From contig NC_060960.1 in the NCBI RefSeq assembly GCF_910589235.1, positions 2,286,839 to 2,350,838 on the forward strand: DNA of 64,000 bases, written 5' to 3'. The notes below the pieces were generated by a model. That model was not told the DNA's origin and did no database searches. It saw only the letters and a list, made by a program, of their open reading frames with translations. Source of the stretch: Vespa crabro (Eukaryota; Arthropoda; Insecta; Hymenoptera; Vespidae). Each line of letters opens with the position of its first letter. Within the stretch, counting starts at the first letter, position 1. The position numbers and the translations under genes are program-made. Positions 47,661 through 60,306 of the stretch are shown here, in pieces.

Positions 47661-48888
47661 AGGAGACATCCTTCAGAAAGAGAAAGAGACATAGAAATCT
47701 CCTCCTATTTGAAATACATAGTTTATTTCCAACCTAGAAAACTACACTACACTCATTCTCTTATAACATTTCTTATTCTTCATTTGCATACTTGGTGTTT
47801 AACTATTAAGTATGAAATTTATGTATTTTTCTTTCTTTTAAAACTATTTGATATTCATTTTCTTAATAGTTCATTGTACTATAGTTGATCTATTCCAAAT
47901 GCTGATGAGTAATAAACAGTCTTCTTGTTTTTCTTCGTCTATGAATTTTTTATTGAAAATTAAAAAGCTTTCCATTTAGTTATCTCTCCCCCCCCTCTCT
48001 CTCTTATATCTCTTTCTTCAAAAGACGAATATATCTATTCCATTTAAACTTCATTCGTTAATATAGCTACATCAACTTAATTTTATTTAAATTATAGCAA
48101 TTAGTAATAAATATTTATCAAACCTGATAAGAACAATATCTGGAATAAATGCAAATTTTTCTAGGATTACATATTCCTTTTATATGACAATAGGAAACGT
48201 GTGTATGAATGTAAGGAAAACGTTTGAAACATCTTTTGTATAGATCAATATGATATGATAAAATAATCCTTGTTTAACCTCTTCATTCGACCTCTGTTGT
48301 CTAAGCAATTTTTATTATCTCAGCTTAATCTAGAGGATATACAGTAACTACTGTATATCTTTTGAGACTTATAATCTATTTTTGTACACATTGTATATTA
48401 ACATAGCTTTATATTTACGAAATTTCACGTTGTCATTGTCACGTTCGTGCTTTTGTTATGGGATTAGATATATGATATTATAATTTCTAATAGTGAAACA
48501 AGAAAGACAATATGTAACAAGAAAATATTCTATCTTACACAATACGCATTATAATGTTTCTATTCTCTTAGATATATCGTGTGACCCATACTATAAAATA
48601 TAAAATAAAAAAAATTTTAAAACAACTCACGTGAGAAGGATAAATTTAAAAAGATTGTCATACATTGTACGGAACATATCCTATCCTATATTTAGATTTA
48701 TTTTATCGTTTTTCTCTATTTTTCAAATTCAATGTTACGAATAGTCTTTAACAACTGTATCGAATTTTGTTGGGTTTATAAAATGAAATAATTTACATTA
48801 TGGAATATCATTGAAACGAAACGAATAATATTTGGAATATGTACGACATTATTTAAAAGATCGTAAATATATTGCAGTTAAATAAACT

Positions 48889-48889
<1 letters not shown>
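47661..48889. other. AT-rich sequence, nothing recognised
   Basis: A C-rich break CCCCCCC occurs near 47988-47994. No gene seen. Confidence 0.4.
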
Positions 48890-48938
<49 letters not shown>

Positions 48939-48988
48939 TGAGAAAGAGAAAGAGAGAGAAAGAAAGAGAGAGAGAGAAAAAGAAAAAA
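48890..48988 (+). repeat. (GA)n purine tract
   Basis: GA run with AAAG breaks. Confidence 0.95.
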
Positions 48989-49383
48989 TGTGTTATTGAA
49001 AATAAAATTTTTATTTAAAAATTATTCCCACGTGGTACTTAGTAAGCACCGCAATGCGATTTGTCAAATTTCTTATTGCAGCTATTTCTGAGAGTTTACG
49101 AGACGACGATATTTCAGAATAAGTACGTATACACATATGAGGATGTGCATGAATAAAGTATGACGAATTTCTATACCATCGGTGGACAGTCCAGCTCTAT
49201 ACCAGTTCACGGAAGATTAAAACTTTCGTCAGCGTCGAAAGCTTCTCATTTTCTGTCCTTCACGATATGCTGCACCAACATATCTATATAAATATGAATA
49301 ATATTTTTACATATACATATATATATTTGACCATATGAATAAGGCAACATACGTATCGATCGTTACAAAAGAACTTACGTTCG

Positions 49384-49384
<1 letters not shown>

Positions 49385-49414
<30 letters not shown>
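49385..49414. repeat. (TA)n microsatellite
   Basis: Short TA run. Confidence 0.95.
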
Positions 49415-49418
<4 letters not shown>

Positions 49419-49899
49419 TTCCGTTTTGTTTGTTCTTGCTCACACAGCATCTCATCGGGTGAACATGTACCAAATGAGAAAGATACGAGAACGAAAATCG
49501 CATTTTCCTGGGTCATTTGCAATAACGGTCATCCGAAATCGATAGTTACGAGCCTTGGCTAATTTATTTACGCTTTGATACATTTGTTCCGATTATAAAG
49601 TTCAATGTACATTTTTGCTAAGTTAAAAACTTGGGTCATATTCATAATTGAGTTTATTTTTCTATTGATTAGTATATTTCATATAATTCTTTTCACATTT
49701 TCTATTCAACATAGATTATATTTTTTACAACTAACCGATCTTTATTTCACAATTTTGTACAAGTTACCAGTATTTATACACTTTTTTCGCGAATCTCTAC
49801 TTATCTTGTGTTTTTCCTTTTACCGTCTTACACCATACCCACCATTCTTCTGCTCGAAAATTATCGTAACATTTATTGCTACCAAGATACTTCGCATAA

Positions 49900-49900
<1 letters not shown>

Positions 49901-49935
<35 letters not shown>

Positions 49936-49966
49936 CCTCTGTCTCTCTTTTTCTTTGTTTCTTTCG
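49901..49966 (+). repeat. (CT)n microsatellite
   Basis: CT run. Confidence 0.95.
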
Positions 49967-50034
49967 GGACAAAATTTTTATCGCGATGTCGCCAGTTCCG
50001 TGTTGAAAATTGAATATCCACCTTCTTCATTCTT

Positions 50035-50037
<3 letters not shown>

Positions 50038-50080
<43 letters not shown>

Positions 50081-50102
50081 TATATATATATATATATATA
50101 TA
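50038..50102. repeat. (TA)n with a single AAAA break
   Basis: Two TA blocks around AAAA. Confidence 0.95.
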
Positions 50103-50809
50103 CCGCGAAAGCAAAAACATGATGAATTCTCTAGAGCGAACCGATCTTTTGAAAATTTTATTTCGAATGACACGACACGGATTGTCGATTTTTTTCAAGT
50201 TTTCTCAACTACGAATTCTCATAAAAGAATATTTTATTACGTTCCATACGACAGAATCGGTTAATCTTAATACCATTATTTTCATTTTATATCTCCCTTT
50301 TTGGTTAACGTCCTTTTCTTTTTTCTTTTATGTTTATATACACGTTTTATTTAATCGCTCGTTTAATGTGATAGAAAGACTACTAATAGATTCATTCACA
50401 ATAAGTTCGATATTTTATCGAGTTTAGAACTGATATCCTACGGTCATTTTTTTTGCATGACGATAAAGTGACTTTTTTTATAGTTTGCGATAATCGGTAT
50501 CTCGATGAAAATGTTTAGTTAACACGTTTAAATTTTAAAGCTTCAAAATGATCACTGAAGAACTTTTTACGGTAAAGACTTAAAAAGTTAAATCGGTAAA
50601 ATGAATATTTACGAGATTTTAAATGAAAGCACCTATACATATATACATAAAATGGTTCATATCCTTATATATTTAAATATTACATAATATATAATGATAT
50701 AGGAAACGATCGTATACACGATATTACGTTTAACTCATATTTTATTTAAAGCATGCAAATTGTATAAGATTCGATATATCAAAAAGAAAGAACTTTCAAT
50801 TGGCCAATT

Positions 50810-51120
50810 TACGTTCTCCAATATCTCCTAACGTGATGGAGAATTTTCTCTGGTAAGATATTGGCCTGAGAGGCTTTTAAAACAAGTGCATCACTCAGGT
50901 GTGCAACATCGAACGTCCAAGCCTAAATCCAGATTTAACGATGCCGGCTGAAAATTAATGTTATGGAACCACCCAGGAGATGCGGTATAACCGCACACGT
51001 GCAACTTGCGGAGCATGAACGCGAGCTTCGAGTACTGAGCTCCAATGATTTATCGGGGAACGTGCCGCGAAGAGAGAACGAGAGAATAACGGCTACGAGC
51101 CGTTACCAACTTTCATTTAC
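50810..51120. promoter_or_regulatory. Unique island with inverted Runt-type sites and an E-box
   Basis: A less AT-rich island without simple repeats. TGCGGT-ATA-ACCGCA (50981-50995) is an inverted pair of Runt/RUNX-type cores. It is followed directly by CACGTG (50996-51001). No open frame fits. A candidate intronic enhancer. Confidence 0.35.
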
Positions 51121-51315
51121 AATACCAAAAACAAATTGAATAGTTCGTAAAGTCGTTCCTTTTTTGTTGTTACAGAAAACAAAAGGATATTGAATAAAAT
51201 TGAAAGAAAGAAATAGCGAGTAAAATTGTAACAGGAAAAATCAATAGAAAGATAAATTCTCTTATGAGAAAGAGGAAAAGATATATAACTGACTAATCAT
51301 TTATTTATTTAATAA

Positions 51316-51317
<2 letters not shown>

Positions 51318-51357
<40 letters not shown>

Positions 51358-51452
51358 CCAATGGTACTTAACTGTATATAGAAAATCATCCACGTTTGCA
51401 GAAAAAATTCGACTCTTTCTCTCTCTCTCCCTCTCTCTCTTTCCTTCTTTCT
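51318..51452. repeat. (TA)n and (CT)n blocks
   Basis: TA 51318-51356 and CT 51414-51452. Confidence 0.93.
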
Positions 51453-51483
51453 GACAAGTTCTTTCGTTATACGAACATTTCAG

Positions 51484-51530
51484 GATACCAACGTTTCGAT
51501 ATTCGTCCATGTAGAAAATGAGATCTTACA
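51484..51530 (+). CDS. Weak candidate exon (phase 0 in)
   Basis: Acceptor ACGAACATTTCAG and donor GTGAGT at 51531 flank a frame reading DTNVSIFVHVENEILQ. It needs phase 0 on entry, so it does not join to the exon at 3890 directly. Confidence 0.12.
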
Positions 51531-51925
51531 GTGAGTCTCGTTTCACCGTTGACTGCTCTTTGGTAAGAAAGAAAAAAAAGAAAAAGAAAAAAGGAATAAA
51601 GAAAAAAAAAGGAAAAGAAAAAGGAAAAGAACAAAGTGTTGAGCTTTGCCTATCTCAGCACGGTCTAATTTTAGTGAAGAAAAAAAAAATCGTAAAAACG
51701 TTCGACTTGTCCTCTTCCTCGTCTCTTCTTATTCTTTCTTTTATTTGGAAAATCGATCGAAAACCGTCGGTTAGAACAGAGAACGATTTTCATGCCACTT
51801 GGTGAGAAGAGCGTGAAAGCTCGATAAAGTTTTCTCGGATAAAAACGGTCGTAAGTATAATGGCCGGTAAGCCGTGGTAATCCCTTCTTCTTCTAAGATA
51901 GATGCGCAACTTCTTCCGCCCTTAG

Positions 51926-51995
51926 CTCCCGCATAATCGGTCGCATAAGCACGAAGATTCCACTTTACGTGTTATCGATGCTTCTACGTATGCAC
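51926..51995 (+). CDS. Weak candidate internal exon
   Basis: A strong acceptor (CAACTTCTTCCGCCCTTAG) precedes it and GTAAGT follows at 51996. Only entry in phase 2 is open, which matches the outgoing phase of the 39338-39392 candidate. The peptide would contain SRIIGRISTKIPLYVLSMLL and leave in phase 0. The island is relatively CpG-rich. No domain is recognised, and such combinations occur by chance in 60 kb. Confidence 0.18.
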
Positions 51996-52008
51996 GTAAG
52001 TGTATATG

Positions 52009-52013
<5 letters not shown>

Positions 52014-52073
<60 letters not shown>

Positions 52074-52080
52074 GTGCGTA
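52014..52080. repeat. (TA)n microsatellite
   Basis: Starts about 20 bases after the 51996 donor-like site. Confidence 0.95.
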
Positions 52081-52342
52081 TATATTTGTGCGTATATATT
52101 ACGCATAAACATAAGAAGAAAAAAAAAAGAAAGAAAGTGTAATATTATAAATTATTCTTAAAATAACGATTCTTTTTTTTTTAACGGATAAGTAAATCTA
52201 TGTAATGTAAGTAGTTACATATTAAATGAAGTTTTATCGAGTGGATATACAAGAAAGCGATTTATATCTTTATTATCATAATATCAGGAAACACTATATT
52301 ATCAAACTATTAAAAACTTTCTTTAAAACGAGCTTGAACTCC

Positions 52343-52420
52343 ATTTTTTCTTTCTTTTTTCTTTTCTTTTCTTTTCTTTTCTTTTCTTTTCTTTTCTTTC
52401 TTCCTTTTTTTTTTCTTTTA
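52343..52420 (+). repeat. (CTTTT)n pentanucleotide repeat
   Basis: Eight consecutive CTTTT units at about 52361-52399 inside a pyrimidine tract. The only clear pentanucleotide repeat here. Confidence 0.93.
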
Positions 52421-53048
52421 CAACCATTTCCATCCTGGCCATATCGAATTCGTTTCTTCTAAAGACATTTGGAAAGTTAACTTAGGATATTAAGCACTAT
52501 AGAAGGAAAACTTTTCTTTGCTTTTTTCTTTCTTCTTCTACAAAAAGATAAATAATAATCGTAAATATCAACAAGCGATATCTCACTCGATTAAATCGGA
52601 TGAATCCTTTCGATTTATGTACATATGCAACGCTTAAATAAATTTATATTCCAGTCGATTATCTACGGTCATATATTTATTGAAATCGATAATATAAAAT
52701 ATTGATGTAAAGGAATAGAATAATTACATCAATATTAAGCAAAAATATATATGTTTATGCTGTATGACTACAGAGGTAAATAGGTTTCACATAATTTATT
52801 ATAAATTTTACAAGAGTTCGATATTATATAGGTATATTATTTTGTTTTTGATACCTTATAAGAATTTCGTATAATCTATCATTTTATTTCTGTCAATAAA
52901 AATCTTCATATGCAAAATATGCAAAATGATTTATGTTAAAAAATGTTGCCCTCTATTATTAAATTATCATGAATTATTTAATATATCATTATCAATATAA
53001 AAAATGTATTTCAGCATATCGAAATAACTACTAATCGTCCTCGATTTA

Positions 53049-53050
53049 GG
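53049..53050 (+). other. Weak recursive-splice-like junction
   Basis: TACTAATCGTCCTCGATTTAG|GTAGTA, with a branch-point-like TACTAAT just upstream. The donor half is poor. Confidence 0.15.
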
Positions 53051-53200
53051 TAGTATAGATAACAATATCAAGAATGATATATATATATATATATATTTAT
53101 GATGATTCAATAAAAAAACGGATAAACGCTCCTAATGATCGTACTTGCGTTTGGCGTTTTAGCCACGCATTAGCACGTTTGGCACGCTCACTAAACGAGC

Positions 53201-53205
53201 TCTCT

Positions 53206-53236
<31 letters not shown>
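53201..53236 (+). repeat. (CT)n microsatellite
   Basis: Interrupts an otherwise unique, less AT-rich island (53140-53390). Confidence 0.95.
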
Positions 53237-53238
<2 letters not shown>

Positions 53239-53689
53239 GGTTGAATGTTTGCTATCAGACTGGAAAACACGGCCACAGTGGGCTTCGCTAGTATTAGCAT
53301 AATTTTCCTGTCGTGCAAACAACGACAAACTAGCTTGCGATCAATGTTCCAAAATTCCATCCAAATCCAGAACGGATTTCGTGGCTTAATGTTTGTTTAA
53401 TCCTCAATCTTACAATCATGACAGATGAAAATTGTTAATAATAAATTAAATAAATTTATATAATAAACGATGACTTGGTTCTTTTGATTTCATACAAATC
53501 AAATCATACAAAAAAATAAATATTTTCAATAAATCCTCCGATTGAATTTAATTTCTCTTTATTTCATTCCTTTTTCTTTGTTTTCGTTAAATGCAATTTT
53601 GTTATGCGTTCGAGAAATCATTTTAATTCTCTGTGATTTTCTCTGTTGAAATGTTACCACCTCTCTAACCCCCAAAAACGATACTAATT

Positions 53690-53900
53690 AATTCTGGCCA
53701 CGCCGTAGCATTCTCGCTGAATCGCATTTCCATCTGGGCAAGCTGGTTAAATTTTCATAAATCATAATACCTATCGGGCTACTGCTTGTTAAGTAGAATA
53801 ATAAATCCACTTATGATTGTAATTCCATCGTGATTCTGCTTAATAATAAGTAATTTGCCGGAATTGTAATTTGACTAGTCTGTATCGTCTTACAATACGT
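53690..53900. other. Unique island rich in homeodomain-like cores
   Basis: Contains several TAAT/ATTA and ATAAATC/TCATAAA-type words amid complex sequence, with no simple repeat. A candidate enhancer only. Confidence 0.25.
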
Positions 53901-54081
53901 GGACTGTGAGTGTTTTTCTCATGATTATCCTCAATTTATTCAGAAACAATTCAAAGAGACTCGATGTGCCAAATCGATGTTAACAAAATCGTGAATAGGC
54001 AAGCACAATTTTATCAAGTATCTGTATACGTTATCTGTGCATTTGTTATCTATAAGTGATGTGTATATGTGCATACCTATA

Positions 54082-54083
<2 letters not shown>

Positions 54084-54129
<46 letters not shown>
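54084..54129 (+). repeat. (CT)n microsatellite
   Basis: Uninterrupted. Confidence 0.95.
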
Positions 54130-54131
<2 letters not shown>

Positions 54132-54688
54132 TATTCCTTTCTTTTCAATCTGCATTTAATTTATCTCCATCTATGTAAGCTAATCATATGACTTCGAATG
54201 ACAACGTGTATTATACTATACTACATTGTTAAAATCATCAATCACGGTGAAAAGTGAGAGTTAATCACTTTATTACTTTCCTTCGCATACTTTAAACTCA
54301 TGTAACTCGATCATGCATACCTCAACAAATTAGTAGTCAGCTATATTATCAATGACTTTCCATAGCTTTGAAAACGTCACGTCGATCAAAGAAAATGATA
54401 AATATAGAAAGATAAGAGATAATCATGTGATAAAAATTCATCTAAACTTTGAAACTATACGAGTATCTTAAGGATAAACAAAGAAACGAAATATTTGCTT
54501 GGTTAAAGTATTTTCCTAAATGAATTATATTCTTTAATTATTTCTTTTTCTTTCGTTTTTCTTTTTTTATCGGAAACTATGTTTCAAGATCAACGTATAA
54601 GATCAAAATGTGAATGCAGAAATAAATAAATATATTGATTTGATTTTGTCTTTTCTAGTTGTTTATCTACTCTCTGTTTTTATCTGTC

Positions 54689-54797
54689 TTACCGTCTCTC
54701 TCTCTCTTCCTTTTAGGACTACTGGAAATATTTCATTGTCTATTTATTCTTTTTTATTTGTTTCCTCTTCTTGTTTATCTATTTGTCTTCTCTCTCT

Positions 54798-54841
<44 letters not shown>

Positions 54842-54888
54842 ATGTCAACCTGGTTACTTTTCTTTCGTTGTTTACCTGTTTATCTGTT

Positions 54889-54946
<58 letters not shown>

Positions 54947-54953
54947 TCTCTCC
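54689..54953 (+). repeat. Pyrimidine-rich domain with (CT)n blocks
   Basis: CT runs at 54689-54712, 54788-54840 and 54889-54953. All three long frames here are SLSL-type artefacts. Confidence 0.93.
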
Positions 54954-55929
54954 AATTGTACCTAACAAAGATTACGATGATTCTTATCACGAAATCTTAT
55001 TCGAGAGAAAGTCGAATATGCGGTAAAGTATTCTTGAGACTCTTGAGAAAGTTTGCGATCGATGAAAACGTTTTGCTTTAAAGCGATCGTCCCTTTTAAA
55101 AAGTCTAAGCAAGACTCTAACTTTTCTCCTACCTTTTATGCCGACTCAAGAAGACCAAACCTCATCCTTCCAAACTTTTTTCCAGGTCGTTCATAATGGA
55201 CGACTTTTTACGCTGATCGAAAACTTCTCGATTTCTTAATCAGTTAATAATAAAAAGTTTTCACTTCTGAATAAAATCTTTTCGATTATCGTACATTTAA
55301 AATTAACATATAGCAGTAAGAGTAATAAATCAATCGAAATTATTGAAGTTACTACGATAAATGAATATTAGTAAATTTTTTATTGTATAATAAATTTGAT
55401 ACCTACTTTATCTATTTCAATTGTATATATCTATTTATTTATATACCAGAACGATGATCTAAGTCGTAATATATTATCCCGATAGATAAACAAATAATGC
55501 AACTGTCCGAAAAAGAAAAAAAAAAGAAGTACCTTTATTCTCTTTTAGAAGATTCTCTTAGAACATCCAAAAAGAATAAAAAAATATCAGGAATAGTATC
55601 GAACAATGAATGATTCACTTAAATTTCTTTCTCTTCTTTTTTGATCGAAAAGATTTTCAATAAGCTGATCAGTCGATACAAGAAACAACAGATGATTTAT
55701 CTAAAAGAACGAAAATTCATTAAGAATCACGTCTAATCGATTTGATATAACAATTATAATAAATTATAACAAAAAAGTTTTTCTTTTCTTTCATCTAATC
55801 ATAAATCATCTGAGACATTTTTACATTTTAAAGTTCGTTAAAATTTTATATCTCTTCGAGGAAGAAAAAGATTCTGTTACTTAGATACGATGTAAAGTAT
55901 TCTTACACGTGTTTTACGATTATAAATGG
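54954..55929. other. Unique sequence, nothing firm
   Basis: A strong isolated acceptor-like sequence (CCAAACTTTTTTCCAG, ending 55186) is followed by a frame closed within about 20 codons and no donor. Confidence 0.35.
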
Positions 55930-56024
55930 GCCATAGTTTTGGGTCCATGACTCTGGGGAAAAGTCAAATAAAAAAGATCGATGCTATGTTTCGACAAGTT
56001 GTAGTTTTGCACTAACAGTAAGAA

Positions 56025-56038
56025 TCCTAGTACTAGGA
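56025..56038. repeat. 14-base perfect palindrome
   Basis: TCCTAGTACTAGGA, inside a less AT-rich unique island (about 55930-56095). Confidence 0.7.
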
Positions 56039-56100
56039 ATGGACCAACAGCTCAGCACCACCACCATCGACTTTCGACCGGAAGAGATCTAATGTTACGA

Positions 56101-56146
56101 TTCTCTCTTCCTTTCTCTCTCTCTCTCTCACTCTCTCTCTCTCTCA

Positions 56147-56200
<54 letters not shown>

Positions 56201-56201
56201 T
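56101..56201 (+). repeat. (CT)n microsatellite
   Basis: About 100 bases with CA and TA breaks. Confidence 0.95.
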
Positions 56202-57382
56202 AACGGATACTGGCTTCGAGCCCGACTATCCTTACGGAAATGTCCTCCCACTTTGCCTGCGGTCTACGAAGTTGCTACCGATTTCCGCTGAATCTCTGAC
56301 TTTTCAGTCGGAACTTCGAAAGGAGAAGGAGTGAGGATAGAAAGAGAAACTTGGGTGAATTGTACGTGAACATAACCGAACTAGCGAAAGGAATATTTTA
56401 TCTTTCGGCATTCTTTTCGAATTGTTACGTAAAAATTCTTTCCTACGCCAAAATTTTATCTCTAACAATGTATATATGTATGTCTCATATTATCATAAAA
56501 AATAAAGCAAAAAAATCATAAGGAATATTATAGGTGTGTTTGTATGTGTGATTCGTTTCTCGATTAAATTTATTTAATTAATTTAAAAGATATTTCATAT
56601 ATCTTTTTTTCCCCATATGTTTTTAATATATAAGGATCTATGGAAATTATATTTCACCATAACCGGTGACGCTTTGATATTTACGATTTCCTAGATGGCT
56701 ACATCTATACGTCAAATGTCGAGAAGCTTTCCAATATATAGCACGTTTCCTGGGACAGGCCAAATATATCCGTTGAATGTCAGCAAACAGATATCCTAAT
56801 ATTTACTAGATGTGTACCTCAGTATGAAGGAAGGATAACGGAAGGATCGATGATTATCTAGCGAATTTGACGAGTCGATTCTGGTTATGTTCTTTGTAAA
56901 AAGATTATTGGAAAAATATGACGAGGATTGATCGTACGTAAAACAAAAAAAAAAGAAAGGAAAAAGAAGTCAAGTCGGACTTGTCAGCCGATTTGAAAGA
57001 ATTTCAATATGTATCGAAGATATCCAGAGCGCTTCTTTTTGTAATTCTAAAGGATTTTCGTGATATCTTTTCGACACATTGATGTATTTCTTCATCAACT
57101 CATTTTTGAAAGTAACCACTTCGAAGTTACAGAATCAGGTTAGAGAATTCAAGATAAGGTTACATTGGGTTAAGGAAAAATCACTCGAACGCTTCCAATA
57201 AATTTTCGCCGGATAAAGAGGATTACGAGATTCGCAATTAAGGAGTATCCGTTTAGCTCAGAAATTACTCGGCGAACGAATTATAATCGAAAGAATTTAT
57301 TTCCGATAAAATATTATCTTCTCTTTAATAATTACTTCGAACTTCACGTTAGATATGATTACGTTTAATTAATTGCTTACTT

Positions 57383-57387
<5 letters not shown>
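56202..57387. other. Unique sequence, partly less AT-rich
   Basis: 56202-56340 and 56655-56860 are complex, less AT-rich patches. No supported exon. Confidence 0.4.
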
Positions 57388-57434
<47 letters not shown>

Positions 57435-57449
57435 AATATATATATATAA
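57388..57449. repeat. (TA)n microsatellite
   Basis: TA run with an ATTA break. Confidence 0.95.
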
Positions 57450-58173
57450 TTACAATCAGAAATAACGAAAAAAATACAATTATCGATTTATGTTTTTTTA
57501 ACGATAAAAAAATTAAAAAAAAGGAAAAAACAATGCTTCGATTATCACAAACAAACTGAAGATCAGAAACATCTTACAGAAGTTTTTAATTTTCATAATA
57601 TTAATTTAACATAGTAAGAAAATAAGTTTTTTAATTACAAGATGAGCATCTTAGTTTCAAGTTTTCATCAAGAATCTTCTTATTTTCACGTTAAATTATA
57701 AATCGTCGATTTCCTTAAACGTTCCTTCCTGAATCTACGAAGGAAAGTTAATGAAAAGTGAACTTTGCGATTCAGGGAGAACAAGGAGAGGGGAAGTTAC
57801 TTAAACGTTCGAGGAACAACCTTCTCTCCGAGTTCCTGTTTGAGGAAAAAGGAAGAGGAAGTTGAAGAAAAGGAAAGGTTTGCCATTGACCTGAAGCGTG
57901 AGTAATGATGTTCTGTCGAGATTTATGACAGGAGAGAGAGATGGAAAGCCTTTAGCAAGACACACGAGCTTCGCTAGCAAAGTTGGCTTGCTATAAATTG
58001 TCCCTCCCCCATCTTTTTGATCTTTTTTTCGCATCGACAAGAAATTGGACCTTTTTCTTTCCTTTTTTTTTCTTGGGCGTGCAACCGAACGTTAACCGTG
58101 CTTTTCTATGCAAGTTCGTAGAGCGCATATATCATTTTTTTCGCCTACAAGTCGTTTGATCTTTTTTTGTGTA

Positions 58174-58175
58174 GG
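58174..58175 (+). other. Candidate recursive splice junction
   Basis: TTTGATCTTTTTTTGTGTAG|GTACGT: a long T-rich tract with a TAG acceptor joined to a GTACGT donor (+5 G present, +4 C suboptimal). It is about 10.8 kb beyond the 47385 site. Confidence 0.3.
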
Positions 58176-58382
58176 TACGTTTACTTACTTTATCCTCGAT
58201 TGTTCTGTTAAATATGGGAGTTAGAAATAATAGTCTACCATTAAAACTTCTTTCTTATTTTGTTATTATCGTAATATGCGATATCAATTAGCTTTTTGAT
58301 TTTTTATAAATAATATTTATAGCTTATATTTTTATGAATATAATTCGAAATAAGATAAAATAATTTATCAAAACAATTATTG

Positions 58383-58383
<1 letters not shown>

Positions 58384-58444
<61 letters not shown>

Positions 58445-58445
58445 T
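58384..58445. repeat. (TA)n microsatellite
   Basis: TA run with one GT break. Confidence 0.95.
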
Positions 58446-59349
58446 GCTATTGGATTATATATAGATTGTGTCACTATTATATTTATTATTATTAATTAAT
58501 GTGTATAATTATTAATTGTCTTTGCTTCTGTAAAGATCTACAAATAAAAATAAAAAAAATATCAAGCATAAAGGATTAACGAATGTAGTATTTTCATCAT
58601 TTCGTTTGATCTACTTTGAACATAAAAATTCAGAATTTACGCTCGCAATGGAAGCTAGAATTTTACTTCTAATGAGAAAAATCCACTCTTTCGGATTCGC
58701 GTAGCTTGCAAAAATTTCGCGAAACACGAAAGTAAAGAAGAAAACGCGATTTCATTTCATAAAATCGCCATGAAATGAAATACTTTTTTGTCCGTGGTCA
58801 TCGTTGCAGTAAGTTTATGATCCAACATGAATACCATAACGCGATGTCGTACCAATTTATTGTCTCTTGAAACTCTAGCTGCGTTTATATAAAATCTGCA
58901 CGCCTCTCATTCATAAATTGTCGCCGTTAAAACTCAAACGGAAGAAACTGTTAACGTCGTTAATTCATTCGTATCATTTTCAGATATATAAATCCCCTAA
59001 TTTCTCGCTCTGTCGTTCGAGATATATTTATTAAAAAAAAAAAAAACAAAAAAAACAGAAGAAAAAATAACTTCTCGTCTATCTATTGCATGTGTTTAAA
59101 ATATCTTTTTGCAAATAATTTGTTTCTTTTTTTTTTCTTTCTCTTATTAATACATCAATTTGAATAACTAGGCGCACTGCATGCAAATATGTCTTTTAAA
59201 TAATTACGCATAAATATTAACTACAATAATTTGTATTAAGTAGAATAGGCTTATTATGATTATCATGATTACATCTCAATATCATAATTAATTATAATTG
59301 TCAATGAAAGACGTGGTATAAAGTCTTCCAGTCCTTATGAAAATTTCAG

Positions 59350-59414
59350 GAATGTATAAGCTGGACGAGCTCCAAAGGGGGATTCTTTTTTATATGCAGA
59401 TATCCATTGTTTGA
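59350..59414 (+). CDS. Weak candidate terminal exon
   Basis: Acceptor CTTATGAAAATTTCAG ends at 59349. Phase 1 entry reads (G)MYKLDELQRGILFYMQISIV to TGA. It is short and lacks homology I recognise. Confidence 0.1.
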
Positions 59415-59458
59415 TCTCAATCGAGCGTGTGCTCGAGATACGCCCTGTATTGTCTGAT

Positions 59459-59511
59459 CTTTTTCCTTTTCTCTCTTTTTCTTTCTCTCTTTATCTCTTT
59501 CTATTTCTCTT

Positions 59512-59556
<45 letters not shown>

Positions 59557-59670
59557 CCCTCTCTCTCTCTCTTTCTCTCTTTCTTTCTCACTCTCTCTTT
59601 ATCTATCTCTTTATCTCTCTCTCCTTCTTTCTCTCTCTCTCTCTTTTTCTTTCTCTCTCTCTTGCTTTTT
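59459..59670 (+). repeat. Pyrimidine tract of about 210 bases
   Basis: Almost pure C/T with (CT)n cores; the longest such tract on the + strand. Confidence 0.95.
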
Positions 59671-59689
59671 GCTTTTTACGATGACAATT

Positions 59690-59945
59690 CTGAAGGGTAC
59701 TCATTCCTGAGCAGCACAGAAAATGGAATTCTCCGTGGATTTCTCATGCGTACCAATGGGATCTAAGGCCGCGTGCAAGAGCATACGGGATGAATGCTCA
59801 CAAGCGAGAATGTGTTGGAACGTTGTATGCATTGCACACGCACGCGCATTTTCTACGTACTATCCCAATGACGAGCACACATTCAAAGAAATTCAACCCT
59901 CGCAGTTCTACCGACTAGCATTCGACGTACACAACTGATATTTCC
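59690..59945. other. Unique less AT-rich island
   Basis: Complex, CpG-containing sequence with a 71-codon frame (MEFSVDFSCVPMGSKAACKS and on) that shows no family I recognise and no good flanking splice sites. Probably non-coding. Confidence 0.2.
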
Positions 59946-60246
59946 ATCGAGATAAATTTCTCCTTTTTTTTTATTTTTTTTTTTATTTCTTCTTTTTCTC
60001 CATCTATTGTTTTCATATGTGAACGTTATTTTTCAGTTTGATGCCTGTCAAATCGGCTAAATGTTTGAAACATCTCCGAACATCCATTGACAAATTTGAC
60101 GGGTATTACTTTATCGACTGATAATGGGATATTGACGGATAAAATATAGATTTATGTATCTTACATTAGATTATAGAAAAATAATAAATTATACGAATGT
60201 GGTAATGATTATTACGAAGAAGAAATAGATGTAGGAAGATAATAAT

Positions 60247-60306
60247 CTTTTCTCTCTCTCCCTATCTCTCTCTCTCTCTCTCTCTCGCTGTCTCTCTCTG
60301 TCTCCC
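60247..60306 (+). repeat. (CT)n microsatellite
   Basis: CT run with G breaks. Confidence 0.95.

Noticed and set aside
54610..55081. Open frames of up to 140 codons in several frames
   Set aside because: They are translations of (CT)n tracts (SLSLSL/LSLSFS), overlap in all frames, and have no non-repetitive coding content. The same holds for the frames at 26418-26860, 59346-59710, 39575-40024 and 10893-11297.
55171..55240. Strong acceptor followed by GTCGTT
   Set aside because: Considered as a recursive site, but GTCGTT is not a usable donor and the following frame closes quickly.
57137..57185. GGTTAG/GGTTA/GGGTTAAGG words resembling insect telomeric TTAGG
   Set aside because: Irregular, not tandem, and few in number.
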